Source: Acidimicrobiaceae bacterium
GTDB lineage: Bacteria > Actinomycetota > Acidimicrobiia > Acidimicrobiales > RAAP-2
DNA length: 62,175 nt
Direction: 5' to 3'
NCBI GenBank assembly: GCA_003138815.1
Contig: PLHD01000054.1
Coordinates: forward strand, 1 to 62,175
Within the stretch, counting starts at the first letter, position 1, and each line of letters opens with the position of its first letter. A program made the position numbers and the translations under genes. Shown here one piece after another: positions 46,844-55,443 of this stretch. The notes under the pieces are model-generated. The model was not told the DNA's origin and searched no databases. It saw nothing but the letters and a program-made list of their open reading frames with translations.

Positions 46844-48424
46844 ATGAGTGAGAGCGAACGAGTTGCTTCGGGCGCGCAAGAGCCGCCGATCGAGGCGGGA
46901 ATCGTGCGCGGAGGTGTCTTCGTGTCGCTGCACCAACTGAACGACCGCGCGCTTCGCGCCGCCTCGGGCCTGCAGTCACTCGGCGTCGGCGCGGGCGACA
47001 CCATCGCGCTCCTGCTGCGCAACGACATCGAGTTCTTCGAGGCGGCGTTCGCCGCCGCCGCCCTGGGAGCCGCGTCGGTGCCCGTCAACTGGCACGGGAG
47101 CGCAGAAGAGGTCAGCTACGTCGTGGCGGATTCGAAGGCGCTGGTTCTGGTGGCGCACGCCGATCTACTGCACGGGGTGCGCCACGCCCTGCCCGCGGGC
47201 GTCATGGTGCTCGGGGTTCCCACGCCGGCGAGCATCGCTTCGGAGTTCGACGTATCGGTTGCTCTGTCGACCCTGCCCGCGGAGGTCACGGAGTGGTCCA
47301 ACTGGCGCGACGGCTTCCTACCCCTCGACGAGGCCCACGCGGGCGATCCGATCTCGATGATCTACACGTCGGGCACGACCGGTCACCCCAAGGGAGTACG
47401 TCGACTGCCCGGAACGCACGACGTCGAGGGGGTCGTTGGCTACATGGGCGACGTCGTGCGGCTCTTCGGCCTCTGGCCGGGCGTGAGGACGGTCATTGCG
47501 GGACCGATGTACCACTCCGCGCCCTACGCGTACGCAATGTCCGTGGCCCGAACGTTCGGGGGGCTGCTCGTGCTCCAGGACCGCTTCGACCCCGAGGGGC
47601 TCCTGTCCCTCATCGAGCAGTATCGAATCACCTCCCTTTACATGGTGCCGACGATGTTCGTGCGCCTGCTGCGCCTGCCCGTCGAAATCCGCGAGCGCTA
47701 CGACACCTCGTCGCTCACGAACATCTCCCACACCGCCGCGCCCTGCCCGCCGGACGTGAAGCGGGCCCTGATCGAGTGGCTGGGACCGATCATCACCGAG
47801 TTCTACGGCAGCACCGAGGTCGGCTTCATCGCCGGCTGCGATAGCGAGGAATGGCTCGCCCATCCTGGCACGGTCGGAAGGGCGCTGGCCTCGTGTGAGA
47901 TCGAGATCGTGGGCGACGATGGTCCGCTTCCGGTGGGAGAGACCGGAGAGGTGTTCGTTCGAGCCAGGGGAATGCCCGACTTCACCTACCAAGGCAAGTC
48001 CGAGGCCCGCGCCGAGATCGAGCGAGAGGGGCTGATCACGTGCGGCGACGTCGGCTTCTTCGACGAGGACGGCTTCCTCTACCTCTGCGACCGTGTGCGC
48101 GACATGGTCATTTCCGGCGGCGTCAATATCTACCCGATCGAAATCGAAGCGTGCCTGCTCAAGCTCCACGGCATCGCCGACTGCGCCGTCTTTGGAATAC
48201 CCGACAGCGAATACGGTGAATCGATCTGCGCGGCCGTGAAGCTGGAGCCCAACGCGAAGCTGAGCGAGTCGGACATTAGGGCGCACGTGCGCGAGCACCT
48301 AGCGGGCTTCAAGGTCCCCAAGCTGATCACCTTCCACGACAGCCTGCCTCGCGAGGATTCGGGCAAGATGTTCAAGCGCAAGCTCCGCGCACCGTATTGG
48401 GAGCAGGCCGGCCGCTCCATCTGA
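46844..48424 (+). CDS. Acyl-CoA synthetase (AMP-forming ligase)
   Basis: The 526-residue ANL-superfamily enzyme activates a carboxylic acid through an acyl-adenylate. The phosphate-binding loop MIYTSGTTGHPKGVR is at about residue 171, ITEFYGSTEVGFIAG follows, then CGDVGFFDEDGFLYLCDRVR and ISGGVNIYPIEIE. The catalytic lysine is near the C-terminus in PREDSGKMFKRKLR. Chain-length preference is unknown; fatty or aromatic acids are possible. It stands alone with a GGGGGGA ribosome site four bases before the ATG. The EtfD-like protein elsewhere in this window would serve downstream beta-oxidation. Confidence 0.9.
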   Translation: MSESERVASGAQEPPIEAGIVRGGVFVSLHQLNDRALRAASGLQSLGVGAGDTIALLLRNDIEFFEAAFAAAALGAASVPVNWHGSAEEVSYVVADSKALVLVAHADLLHGVRHALPAGVMVLGVPTPASIASEFDVSVALSTLPAEVTEWSNWRDGFLPLDEAHAGDPISMIYTSGTTGHPKGVRRLPGTHDVEGVVGYMGDVVRLFGLWPGVRTVIAGPMYHSAPYAYAMSVARTFGGLLVLQDRFDPEGLLSLIEQYRITSLYMVPTMFVRLLRLPVEIRERYDTSSLTNISHTAAPCPPDVKRALIEWLGPIITEFYGSTEVGFIAGCDSEEWLAHPGTVGRALASCEIEIVGDDGPLPVGETGEVFVRARGMPDFTYQGKSEARAEIEREGLITCGDVGFFDEDGFLYLCDRVRDMVISGGVNIYPIEIEACLLKLHGIADCAVFGIPDSEYGESICAAVKLEPNAKLSESDIRAHVREHLAGFKVPKLITFHDSLPREDSGKMFKRKLRAPYWEQAGRSI

Positions 48425-48531
48425 GTAGGCCGCTCTGGGCACCGGGCAAGTGCCGGGAACGGCCGTCGGGACCGAGCCCGGAATTGAGTGAAACGGGGGT
48501 GGCGAACCGGTTTCCCGAGAGCCCGGCGGGG

Positions 48532-48537
48532 TAGGTT
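48532..48537 (+). promoter_or_regulatory. Leaderless -10 box of the methyltransferase gene
   Basis: TAGGTT ends six bases before the GTG. Confidence 0.55.
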
Positions 48538-48543
48538 CAGTGC

Positions 48544-49173
48544 GTGAGTTGGTACCGGGACCATGTTCTGCCGCGATTGGTCGATCGGGCCTGCGCCGGA
48601 ACGGGGATGGAGCGCTGGCGGTCCAAGGTCACGGGCGGGCTGAAGGGTCGGGTCGTCGAGGTCGGGTTCGGATCGGGGCTCAACATCGAGCACTACCCCG
48701 GTGAGGTCGATATCGTGCTGGCGGTTGAACCGGCGGCGGTCGCGAGGAGACTGGCGCGCCAGCGGATCGCTGCCTCCTCGGTGCCGATTGAGCACATTGG
48801 CTTGGATGGTCAGTCAATCCCCCTCGATGACGGATCGTGCGACTGCGCGTTGGCGACCTTCACTCTTTGCACCGTGCCCGACGCCCGTCAAGTCCTGGCG
48901 GAACTGCGCCGAGTCCTGAAGCCGGGCGGCTCGTTCCACTTCCTCGAGCACGGGCTCTCTCCCGATGAGTCAGTGGCGCGGTGGCAGCGCAGGCTCGATC
49001 CGCTCCAACGCCGCCTCGCCGATGGTTGCCACCTCACGCGGGATCCGCTGGCGCTGCTCTCCGAGGCGGGGTTCCGCATCGAATGGTCCCAGCAGCGCTA
49101 CGCCAGGGGACCGCGGCCCTGGAGCTACTTCACGGTAGGCGTGGCCACCAAGGCGGCCGACGCGGCCCCCTAG
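48544..49173 (+). CDS. Class I SAM-dependent methyltransferase
   Basis: The 209-residue Methyltransf_11-type protein has motif I VVEVGFGSGLNIEHYPGEV, an acidic end of strand 2 (LAVEP), motif DGSCDCALATFTLCTVPDA, and LKPGGSFHFLEHGLSPDE. The last is shared with phospholipid/quinone methyltransferase relatives and METTL7-like proteins. Substrate unknown. GTG start follows TAGGTT by six bases. Confidence 0.88.
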   Translation: MSWYRDHVLPRLVDRACAGTGMERWRSKVTGGLKGRVVEVGFGSGLNIEHYPGEVDIVLAVEPAAVARRLARQRIAASSVPIEHIGLDGQSIPLDDGSCDCALATFTLCTVPDARQVLAELRRVLKPGGSFHFLEHGLSPDESVARWQRRLDPLQRRLADGCHLTRDPLALLSEAGFRIEWSQQRYARGPRPWSYFTVGVATKAADAAP

Positions 49174-49179
49174 CGCCGC

Positions 49180-49692
49180 TCAGGCCGGCGGGTAGCAGCT
49201 GCCGGCCTGCCAGTTCCACGCTGCGAGCACTGCGGCGGGAATCTCGATCGGACACGTCGAATCCTGAGCGGCCCCGAGCCCGTCGTCGTAGACGGTCCAG
49301 GTCGACGATCCCTCGAGCTTCGTGAACAGGTTGTACGCGCCGTCGTCCTGGGTTCCGACCTGGGCCGGCAGCGAGCTCGAACTGGGCACGAGGCCCGCTG
49401 CGGCGTAGTACGTCCTTCTCGCGGGATCGAACGCGTAGTACGTTATGCCGGCCCGCAGGCGCACGTAGTCCGACGCCGGCAGCTGGTGATACGCGGCCGC
49501 CGCGTCGAGCAGGCTGCGGCGCACCGCCGGCGTTACCCTCAGATCCTCAGCGTGGGCGATGGTCGTCGTGGTCGGCGCCACGCTGGTCGTCGTCGCTGCC
49601 GTGGTCGTGGACGCCGGGGACGACCCGCACGCTCCGAGCAGCAGAGCACTGGCCAGCATCGCGGGAACGATGAGGGTCCTTCGAGTCATCAC
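49180..49692 (-). CDS. Putative lipoprotein
   Basis: The 170-residue protein has a signal peptide ending in a lipobox (LLLGACGSS; cysteine about 22), followed by a Ser/Thr-rich linker (STTTAATTTSVAPTTTT) and a folded part with ITYYAFDPARRTYYAAAGL and DDGAYNLFTKLEGSSTWTVY. No enzymatic family is recognised. GGAG precedes the ATG by eight bases. Confidence 0.82.
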   Translation of the reverse strand: MMTRRTLIVPAMLASALLLGACGSSPASTTTAATTTSVAPTTTTIAHAEDLRVTPAVRRSLLDAAAAYHQLPASDYVRLRAGITYYAFDPARRTYYAAAGLVPSSSSLPAQVGTQDDGAYNLFTKLEGSSTWTVYDDGLGAAQDSTCPIEIPAAVLAAWNWQAGSCYPPA

Positions 49693-49817
49693 TCGTCTCC
49701 TTCGTGCTGCCTTGGCTTCCTGGTTACACGTACAAATTAGCGATGCGGGCCTGCTCGGGTCGCACCAACCCGCGCCGCGGGCACGTCGCGCCGCTCAGCC
49801 ACTCGCCACGCCGTCCG

Positions 49818-50651
49818 TCAGTTGACCTGAACCACCGGCAGGATCGGGGGCGCGGACCGTGCGGGCCACGGGACGATCGGCGAGGTTCGCTGCCTGTACA
49901 GCACGTACTCGGGGTACCGCGAAAGCGTGATCCTCTCGGTGAACGCCGTCGAACCCACGAAGAGCAGGCTGAGCAGGAACGCGCCGATGACGGTCCACTG
50001 GAGCAGCGACTGCGCCGCCACCGCCCCCATGAGGAAGAAGATCCACCATTGACCGATCTCGAAGAAGTAATTGGGGTGGCGCGAGTAGCGAAAGAGGCCG
50101 GTCTGGACGAAGCGCGGGCTCGGGGTGCGGGCAGCCTCGACCTCGGCGCGCTTCCACGACTGGAATCGCCACTGCTGCTCGTCGGCAATCGTCTCGCCCA
50201 CCGTGAAGGCGAGGAAGGCGGCCGCGAGAACGACGTCGACGGGGCCGAAGGACGTGGCGCGGTCCTGGTACGCGGTCCAGGCGGGCAGCGCCAGCAGGAC
50301 GAGGATGAGGTTCTGGTAGATGACGATGAAGAAGAGGTTGAGTAGCTGGAACTGCCACCGGCGCATCGAGGAGCGCAGCACGCTCCAGCGATAGTCCTCC
50401 ACGCCGGAGTATCCGCCCTTTCGCGCGAAGTTGAACGTGAGGCGCGAACCCCACGCGGTCACGACCACCGCCATGACGTCCAGGCGGGCGTTGTCGAGGT
50501 GCGCCGCTGAGGCGAAGACCCATACGAAGATCACGGGCAGGATCGACCAGCTCCGGTCCACCCACGACGTATCACCGCTGACGAGCGACGCGACCCAGGC
50601 GAAGGCGCAGGCCGCGGCCGAGACGAGGACAATAACCTGAAGGGGCGCCAT
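49818..50651 (-). CDS. DUF1295/steroid 5-alpha-reductase-like membrane protein
   Basis: The 277-residue protein has about six hydrophobic segments and the family signature FRYSRHPNYFFEIGQWWIFF, preceded by AYQDRATSFGPVDVVLAA. Homologues of this isoprenylcysteine-methyltransferase-like fold reduce or methylate lipids; the reaction is unknown. The ATG at 50651 is preferred because TATGCT ends seven bases upstream; longer starts (50702) lack support. Confidence 0.82.
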   Translation of the reverse strand: MAPLQVIVLVSAAACAFAWVASLVSGDTSWVDRSWSILPVIFVWVFASAAHLDNARLDVMAVVVTAWGSRLTFNFARKGGYSGVEDYRWSVLRSSMRRWQFQLLNLFFIVIYQNLILVLLALPAWTAYQDRATSFGPVDVVLAAAFLAFTVGETIADEQQWRFQSWKRAEVEAARTPSPRFVQTGLFRYSRHPNYFFEIGQWWIFFLMGAVAAQSLLQWTVIGAFLLSLLFVGSTAFTERITLSRYPEYVLYRQRTSPIVPWPARSAPPILPVVQVN

Positions 50652-50807
50652 CCGCGTGAGCATACCGGGATGAACCGCAATTCCCCAGCGTTCGCGTTCC
50701 AACGAGTCCTCGCCGACACCTGATCTCGCAGGAATTGAGCGCCGTCATCCGGTGGAGACGACCGTCGCGCTTCACCCGCGCCAGAGGCTGGTGCCCGCGG
50801 CTTCTCC

Positions 50808-50813
50808 TAATGT
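50808..50813 (+). promoter_or_regulatory. Leaderless -10 box of the amidase gene
   Basis: TAATGT ends six bases before the ATG. Confidence 0.55.
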
Positions 50814-50819
50814 TGGGCA

Positions 50820-52286
50820 ATGACCGACCCTCACGAGACGAGCGCCACCCTCTGCTTCTTGAGCGCCGAGGAGATTCTGAAGCGTCTTGAAGGCGGTGCG
50901 GTCACGTCGTCGCAGTTCGTCGATACCTGCCTTGAGCGGATTGCCGCCCTGGACGCCGGTGGCACCGAGATCGCGCTGAACTCCATAGCTGCGATCAGCG
51001 CGGACGCCCGTGCGGTGGCGAGGGAGCGCGACGAAGAGCGAGCTAGGGGCGTGTCGCGCGGGACGCTGCACGGCGTGCCGGTGCTGATCAAGGACAACAT
51101 CGAGGCGGTCGGACTCCCCGGGCTCGCCGGGTCCACCGCGCTCGTGGGCCGGCCAAGCCGCGACGCCGGCTTGGTGACGCGCCTGCGCGATGCGGGGGCG
51201 ATCATCCTGGCCAGCACGAACCTCAGCCAGTGGGCGAACATCCGTTCCCCACGCTCCACCAGCGGCTACTCGGCGAGCGGGGGACTCGTCGCCAACCCGT
51301 GGGCTCTCGACCGATCCGCCGGAGGGTCGTCGTCGGGTTGCGCCGCCGCGCTCGCCGCCGGTCTCGCCCCCCTCGCCGTCGGCACCGAGACCGACGGGTC
51401 GATCGTCTGCCCGGCCTCGGTCAATGGCGTCGTCGGGTTGAAGCCCACCGTGGGCGCCGTGCCCACGACCCGCGTCGTGCCGATCAGCGCCAGCCAGGAC
51501 AGTCCGGGTCCCATGGGGCGAAGCGTCGGCGACGTCGCCCTGCTCTACAGCGTGCTCGCCCAGAGCACGCAACCCGGGACCGTTACGGTCCCGACGTTCG
51601 CCGCCGTGACGAACTGGCGCACCGGTCACCCCCTGACCGACGAACTCTTCGACAACGTCCTCGCCGAGCTTCGTGCGGACGGCCTGAGCATCATCGACCG
51701 CGAGATGGCCCTGCCCAAGGACCAGGAGTACCGCGACGAGGGCGTCGTGCTCTTCGCGGAGCTCCTCGACGACCTGAGCGCGTACCTGGGCGAGCGACCC
51801 GGAAGCGGCGTCCACTCGCTCGACGACGTGATTGCCTACGAGGACCAGTACCGCGAGCGCGAACAGACCTACTTCGGCCACGAGAACTTCATCACTGCGG
51901 TCCTTTCGGGCGGACGCGGCGGCCCCGATTACGCCGAAGCCCGCCAACGCAACCTCGCGTGGGCCGTCGACACGTGCCTCACGCCGGGGCTGGACGGCGT
52001 CGACGTGATCATCGCCCCGGCGTACGGACCGAGCTGGAAGAGCGACCTCGTGGTCGGCGGCCACCCCGGCCCGTCGAGCCCGGCGACGATGGCCTCGGCG
52101 ATCGCCGGATGGCCGATCATGTGTCTTCCCCTCGGGCTCGTCGAGGGGCTGCCGGTCGGCGTGGCGGTCATCGGTCGCGCTCACCGCGAGTGGACGATCA
52201 TCGAAGCCGCGCGCCGGATCGAGGGGATCGTGCGCCGCCATCACGCGCTGCCCTCGCCCCGCTGGAGCCAGCCCACCCGCGGTTGA
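50820..52286 (+). CDS. Amidase-signature-family amidase
   Basis: The 488-residue amidase has the Ser-cisSer-Lys triad: Lys91 in VPVLIKDNIEA, a serine in AGGSSSGCAAALAAG (about 170), and the nucleophile about Ser194 in GTETDGSIVCPAS. It resembles general amidases (and glutamyl-tRNA amidotransferase subunit A), but no gatB or gatC lies nearby, so a catabolic amidase is likelier. Confidence 0.9.
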   Translation: MTDPHETSATLCFLSAEEILKRLEGGAVTSSQFVDTCLERIAALDAGGTEIALNSIAAISADARAVARERDEERARGVSRGTLHGVPVLIKDNIEAVGLPGLAGSTALVGRPSRDAGLVTRLRDAGAIILASTNLSQWANIRSPRSTSGYSASGGLVANPWALDRSAGGSSSGCAAALAAGLAPLAVGTETDGSIVCPASVNGVVGLKPTVGAVPTTRVVPISASQDSPGPMGRSVGDVALLYSVLAQSTQPGTVTVPTFAAVTNWRTGHPLTDELFDNVLAELRADGLSIIDREMALPKDQEYRDEGVVLFAELLDDLSAYLGERPGSGVHSLDDVIAYEDQYREREQTYFGHENFITAVLSGGRGGPDYAEARQRNLAWAVDTCLTPGLDGVDVIIAPAYGPSWKSDLVVGGHPGPSSPATMASAIAGWPIMCLPLGLVEGLPVGVAVIGRAHREWTIIEAARRIEGIVRRHHALPSPRWSQPTRG

Positions 52287-52356
52287 GTTCAGCCGCTCAA
52301 GCGACGAACCGTGGAGGCCACCCGGATGGCGCCAACCCAGGATCGCCGCCGAGGTC

Positions 52357-52839
52357 TCAGTCGTCGCCCTCGCCGTGTAGGTGCTCGCTGTAGCTGAGGA
52401 TGAGGAGCCCGAGCAGGAGAAGGACCACGACGCCGACGCCGACGCCAAGCGAGATCAGGGTGTCATTGAACGTCGGCTGCGAATTGGCGCCACTCAGGGT
52501 CAGGCGCGCCGAGGCGCTGAGGATGTCCCGAACCCCGGCCAGGATGCCGATGACGAGGAACGGCCTCACCGGGAAGAACGACTTGTGCAGGTGTTGAAAG
52601 ACGGTGTGAGCGATGTCCAAGAGAATGATGACCACGAGGATGCCGTCGATCGCCGCGACGACCGTTTGCGGGAACGCTCCCCAGTGGCTGAAGAAGCTGA
52701 CCAGGGTCCGCACGATCACGACGCCGGCCACTACGAGCAGGCTGACGACGATGGCGTATTCGATCACGTGGACGAGCCCCTTCATGGCCGCGTCCGCCGC
52801 GACGTTCCCAGCCCTCTTCGCGTCTGGTCTCTCAGCCAT
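52357..52839 (-). CDS. PsiE-like (phosphate-starvation-inducible family) membrane protein
   Basis: The 160-residue protein has four hydrophobic segments. The central stretch LLDIAHTVFQHLHKSFFPVR, then PFLVIGILAGVRDIL, matches the PsiE family. The last segment is followed by an acidic histidine-containing tail (SEHLHGEGDD). TATGGT ends eight bases before the ATG. The family name describes E. coli induction; function is unknown. Confidence 0.78.
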   Translation of the reverse strand: MAERPDAKRAGNVAADAAMKGLVHVIEYAIVVSLLVVAGVVIVRTLVSFFSHWGAFPQTVVAAIDGILVVIILLDIAHTVFQHLHKSFFPVRPFLVIGILAGVRDILSASARLTLSGANSQPTFNDTLISLGVGVGVVVLLLLGLLILSYSEHLHGEGDD

Positions 52840-52853
52840 TACTGCGCACCATA

Positions 52854-53332
52854 GTGGCAGACGGCAGTGAGTGGTTGTATCGGCCTCGCCCGGACCGCGT
52901 AGGAGCGCGGGCCGCGACGTGCAGAGCGCTCGGGCTCGTCGTAGCGTGCGTCGCGCGCCGGCCGGGGAGGCTGCGATGACAGTTCCGTGCACTCCGTCGT
53001 GGTCCGGCCCGGCGGGATGCACCGGCCCTTGCGGGCCGGCGTCGAACTCGACTTGCACGAGCCGAGCCGGGTCGGCGAGTGCCACATTTCTTGCATCGCC
53101 GCCGGCGTCTCCAATTGGATCTGGACCGTTACGTCGGCTCCTCCTTGGTACAAGGGTCCCAGCGGCAACCTCTGAAACTCAGCTCCTGGCGGAGTGGAGC
53201 GAGAGTCGCCTTGATCACGCCGCCGCCGAAGAAGGGCTCTCATCCGTGAACGACAAGGGCGCGGCCGGAGCCGCCACCCCAGGGGTGGGTCGGTAGTAGC
53301 TTCAACGTTCTAGGCATCGAAAGGAGCGGGCG
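52854..53332. other. Intergenic region with hairpins, no clear gene
   Basis: A perfect 7-bp hairpin (CCGGCCC, loop TTGC, GGGCCGG) lies at 53022-53039 and a smaller CCTTG-GTA-CAAGG hairpin near 53145. A 62-codon plus-strand frame (52987-53175) and longer minus-strand frames exist; none is protein-like enough to call. Confidence 0.4.
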
Positions 53333-53680
53333 ATGTCCACACCGAGCGAAGTGGTGCAGAGGTTCGTTGACAATGTGGTCGCCCGGAACGTCGAAGGGGT
53401 CGTGCACTGCTTCTCGCAGGATGCCGTTATCTCTCAGAACGGAGTGACGACCCTGGCCAGCGGCCGCGACGAGATCGGCAAGATGTACGAGCGCATGTTC
53501 ATCGCCCAGCCGGACACCGAGATCGAGGTGAAGAACCGGATCGAGATCGGCACGGTCGTCGTCGACCAGGAACACGCCGAGGGATTCCAGGTCGACGGAG
53601 TGGCCACCGCGTGGGACGTCGTGTTCGTCTACCGGGTTCAGGACGGCTTCATCATCGCAATATTCTGGTTCACGCCCTAA
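53333..53680 (+). CDS. SnoaL/NTF2-like protein
   Basis: The 115-residue cone-shaped alpha+beta domain begins with TPSEVVQRFVDNVVARNVEG, then VVHCFSQDAVISQNG and YRVQDGFIIAIFWFTP at the end. Members bind or convert small hydrophobic ligands. AAGGAG lies before the ATG. Confidence 0.85.
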   Translation: MSTPSEVVQRFVDNVVARNVEGVVHCFSQDAVISQNGVTTLASGRDEIGKMYERMFIAQPDTEIEVKNRIEIGTVVVDQEHAEGFQVDGVATAWDVVFVYRVQDGFIIAIFWFTP

Positions 53681-53768
53681 CGCGACTGGGAAGCCCACTC
53701 GACTCGACGCCCAAGGCCGCCGTGGGAGCTCGCTGCGAAGGTGCCTCGACAGCCGAGGGCGAGTTGGG

Positions 53769-53774
53769 TACCTT
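53769..53774 (+). promoter_or_regulatory. Leaderless -10 box of the ABM gene
   Basis: TACCTT ends six bases before the ATG. Confidence 0.55.
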
Positions 53775-53780
53775 TGGTGA

Positions 53781-54092
53781 ATGACGATCGTGACGGTGTT
53801 CAGGAGTCGCCTACGTCCTGGTGTGGAGGGCGCCTACGAGCCGGTGTCCAGAGAGATGAGCCGAGTCGCTTCCTCGATGGAAGGGTTCATCGACCAGAAG
53901 TCGTACGTTGCCCCAGACGGCGAGCGGGTGACGGTCGTGAGGTTCCGTGACCGGGAATGCCAACGAGCGTGGGCGCAGCACCCCGAGCACGTGGCGGCCC
54001 AGAAGAGGGGTCGCGAGGAGTTCTACTTCTGGTACGACATCTCGGTGAGCGAGGAGACGTACGGTCGCATTTACGAGTGTCCGGTCAGCTGA
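53781..54092 (+). CDS. Antibiotic-biosynthesis-monooxygenase (ABM) domain protein
   Basis: This 103-residue dimeric alpha/beta barrel protein begins IVTVFRSRLRPGVEGAYEPV, then MEGFIDQKSYVAPDGERVTV and RAWAQHPEHVAAQKRGREEF. ABM proteins range from quinone monooxygenases to haem degraders; the substrate is not visible. Its end overlaps the opposing GNAT fragment by eight bases. Confidence 0.83.
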   Translation: MTIVTVFRSRLRPGVEGAYEPVSREMSRVASSMEGFIDQKSYVAPDGERVTVVRFRDRECQRAWAQHPEHVAAQKRGREEFYFWYDISVSEETYGRIYECPVS

Positions 54093-54285
54093 TCGTCGTC
54101 GAACCCGACCGGCCCGGCGGGTTGGACAGCGTGAGATACGCGTGTCCCACGGAGATGTCGTCGATCCATTCGACGAGGTGGGGCCCGTCCCCCTGATGAA
54201 GTCGGGTCAGTCCGAGGTACTCGCAGACCGTCTCCACCTCCGAGTCGTCGAGCACCCTCACGTCGGCCTGGTCCGGAGACTCCAC
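54085..54285 (-). pseudogene. Truncated GNAT acetyltransferase
   Basis: A 66-residue frame starts like GNAT proteins: ADVRVLDDSEVETVCEYLGL, then HLVEWIDDISVGHAYLTLSN (the strand pair before the acetyl-CoA motif). It then stops, so the CoA-binding RxxGxG/A motif and the rest are missing. GAGGGAG lies eight bases before the GTG, so it may still be translated. A genuine very small protein is the alternative. Confidence 0.55.
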
Positions 54286-54352
54286 CTCGGCAACTCCCTC
54301 ATGTGTAGCATCTCGAGCGCCACCGGTTGCCTCCAGGCACGGGGCCGCCGTC

Positions 54353-55225
54353 TCAGAGCTGTGCGAAGCCGTCGGTCGCGATCTTCTCGAAGGTCTTCAT
54401 TTCGACGTCGAACAAGGAGTCGGGTTCAGGCCAGTGGATGACCAGTTCGGTGATTCCTAGGGCCTGGTAGCGGCCGGCCCAGTCAACGAAGGCATCGACC
54501 GACACGAGCGGCCTCTCACTGTTCAGTCCATCGAGCAGGACCCGGCCGATGCTGGCCGGTGATCGACCGATCGCGGCTAGCGCGTCGTCTAGACGGCTCA
54601 GCTGCGCCGTGACCGCGTCGAAGCAGGACTCCTCGGGCCTGGACGATCGGCCTATCGACACCCAGGCCTCGCCGTGACGAGCGGCTACCTCCATGCCTCG
54701 TCTCCCCGTCGCTGCGATGCAGAACGGTGGCCGCGGCTGCTGGATCGTGCCGGGCAGCATGCGGGCCTCCTTCGCGCTGTAGAAGGGGCCCGGCTGCGTG
54801 ATGAGGCTCTCGCGCAGCAGCTCGTCGAGCAGGTTGACGAAGTTCACGAATCGGTCCATCCGCTCTCGCGGCGACCACGCCTCGCCTCCCAGAACCGTGG
54901 CGTCGTTGTCGTGGACACCGGCGCCGATGCCGACCGTGAGTCGGCCGGAGGAGACGTCGTCCACGCTGAGCAGGTCCTTCGCCAGGGGCACTGGGTGGCG
55001 GAAGTTCGGTGTTGTCACCAAGGTTCCCAGTCGAATCGTCGACGTCTCGACGGCCGCCGCGGTGAGCGTGGGGATCGACGCGAACCACGGCCGATCCCGG
55101 AAATGCGGCCACGAGAGATGGTCGTAGATGTAAGCGGCGAAGAAGCCCAGTTCCTCGGCGCGGCGCCACTTCTCGCGCGACAGGGGCCACCGCTCCAGGG
55201 GGAGGATCACCGTGCTGAGGCGCAT
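54353..55225 (-). CDS. LLM-class F420/FMN-dependent oxidoreductase
   Basis: The 290-residue luciferase-like TIM-barrel flavoprotein has AEELGFFAAYIYDHLSWPHF, RLGTLVTTPNFRHPVPLAKD, SSGRLTVGIGAGVHD, and EAWVSIGRSSRPEE. In actinobacteria these usually use coenzyme F420. TATGGT ends exactly six bases before the ATG, selecting this start from a longer frame that runs to 55516. Confidence 0.88.
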   Translation of the reverse strand: MRLSTVILPLERWPLSREKWRRAEELGFFAAYIYDHLSWPHFRDRPWFASIPTLTAAAVETSTIRLGTLVTTPNFRHPVPLAKDLLSVDDVSSGRLTVGIGAGVHDNDATVLGGEAWSPRERMDRFVNFVNLLDELLRESLITQPGPFYSAKEARMLPGTIQQPRPPFCIAATGRRGMEVAARHGEAWVSIGRSSRPEESCFDAVTAQLSRLDDALAAIGRSPASIGRVLLDGLNSERPLVSVDAFVDWAGRYQALGITELVIHWPEPDSLFDVEMKTFEKIATDGFAQL

Positions 55226-55231
55226 GCAACG

Positions 55232-55237
55232 ACCATA
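55232..55237 (-). promoter_or_regulatory. Leaderless -10 box of the LLM gene
   Basis: TATGGT on the minus strand, six bases before the ATG. Confidence 0.55.
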
Positions 55238-55348
55238 GATTGAATTGGAGGCACTGGACCGAATCCCGTCAACGCCGGCGAGACGCAACGTGCTTGGCCG
55301 GGTCGCGCGGGCCTGGTCGTCTCGCGAGGTGCGACGATACTGTTTGGC

Positions 55349-55426
55349 ATGGATGAGTTGGTGCGACGTCGCGTCGCCGGGGGCATCAGCTGCTCGACCG
55401 CGGTGTCCCGGGCGACCGACGGGTGA
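55349..55426 (+). CDS. Possible 25-residue leader peptide
   Basis: TACTGT (55338-55343) ends five bases before an ATG that opens a 25-codon frame (ending AVSRATDG). Its TGA overlaps a GTG in the frame of the downstream membrane protein (GTGA). The arrangement suggests a leaderless coupled upstream ORF; it could also be a chance frame. Confidence 0.35.
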   Translation: MDELVRRRVAGGISCSTAVSRATDG

Positions 55427-55443
55427 GAAGGGGGAGGTCGGCC

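Noticed and set aside
50820-52286. Amidase as glutamyl-tRNA amidotransferase subunit GatA
   Set aside because: No gatB/gatC neighbours and the gene is monocistronic with its own leaderless promoter; general amidase fits better.
52987-53175. 62-codon frame in the gap before the SnoaL gene
   Set aside because: No ribosome site, no family match, and equally long frames exist on the other strand.
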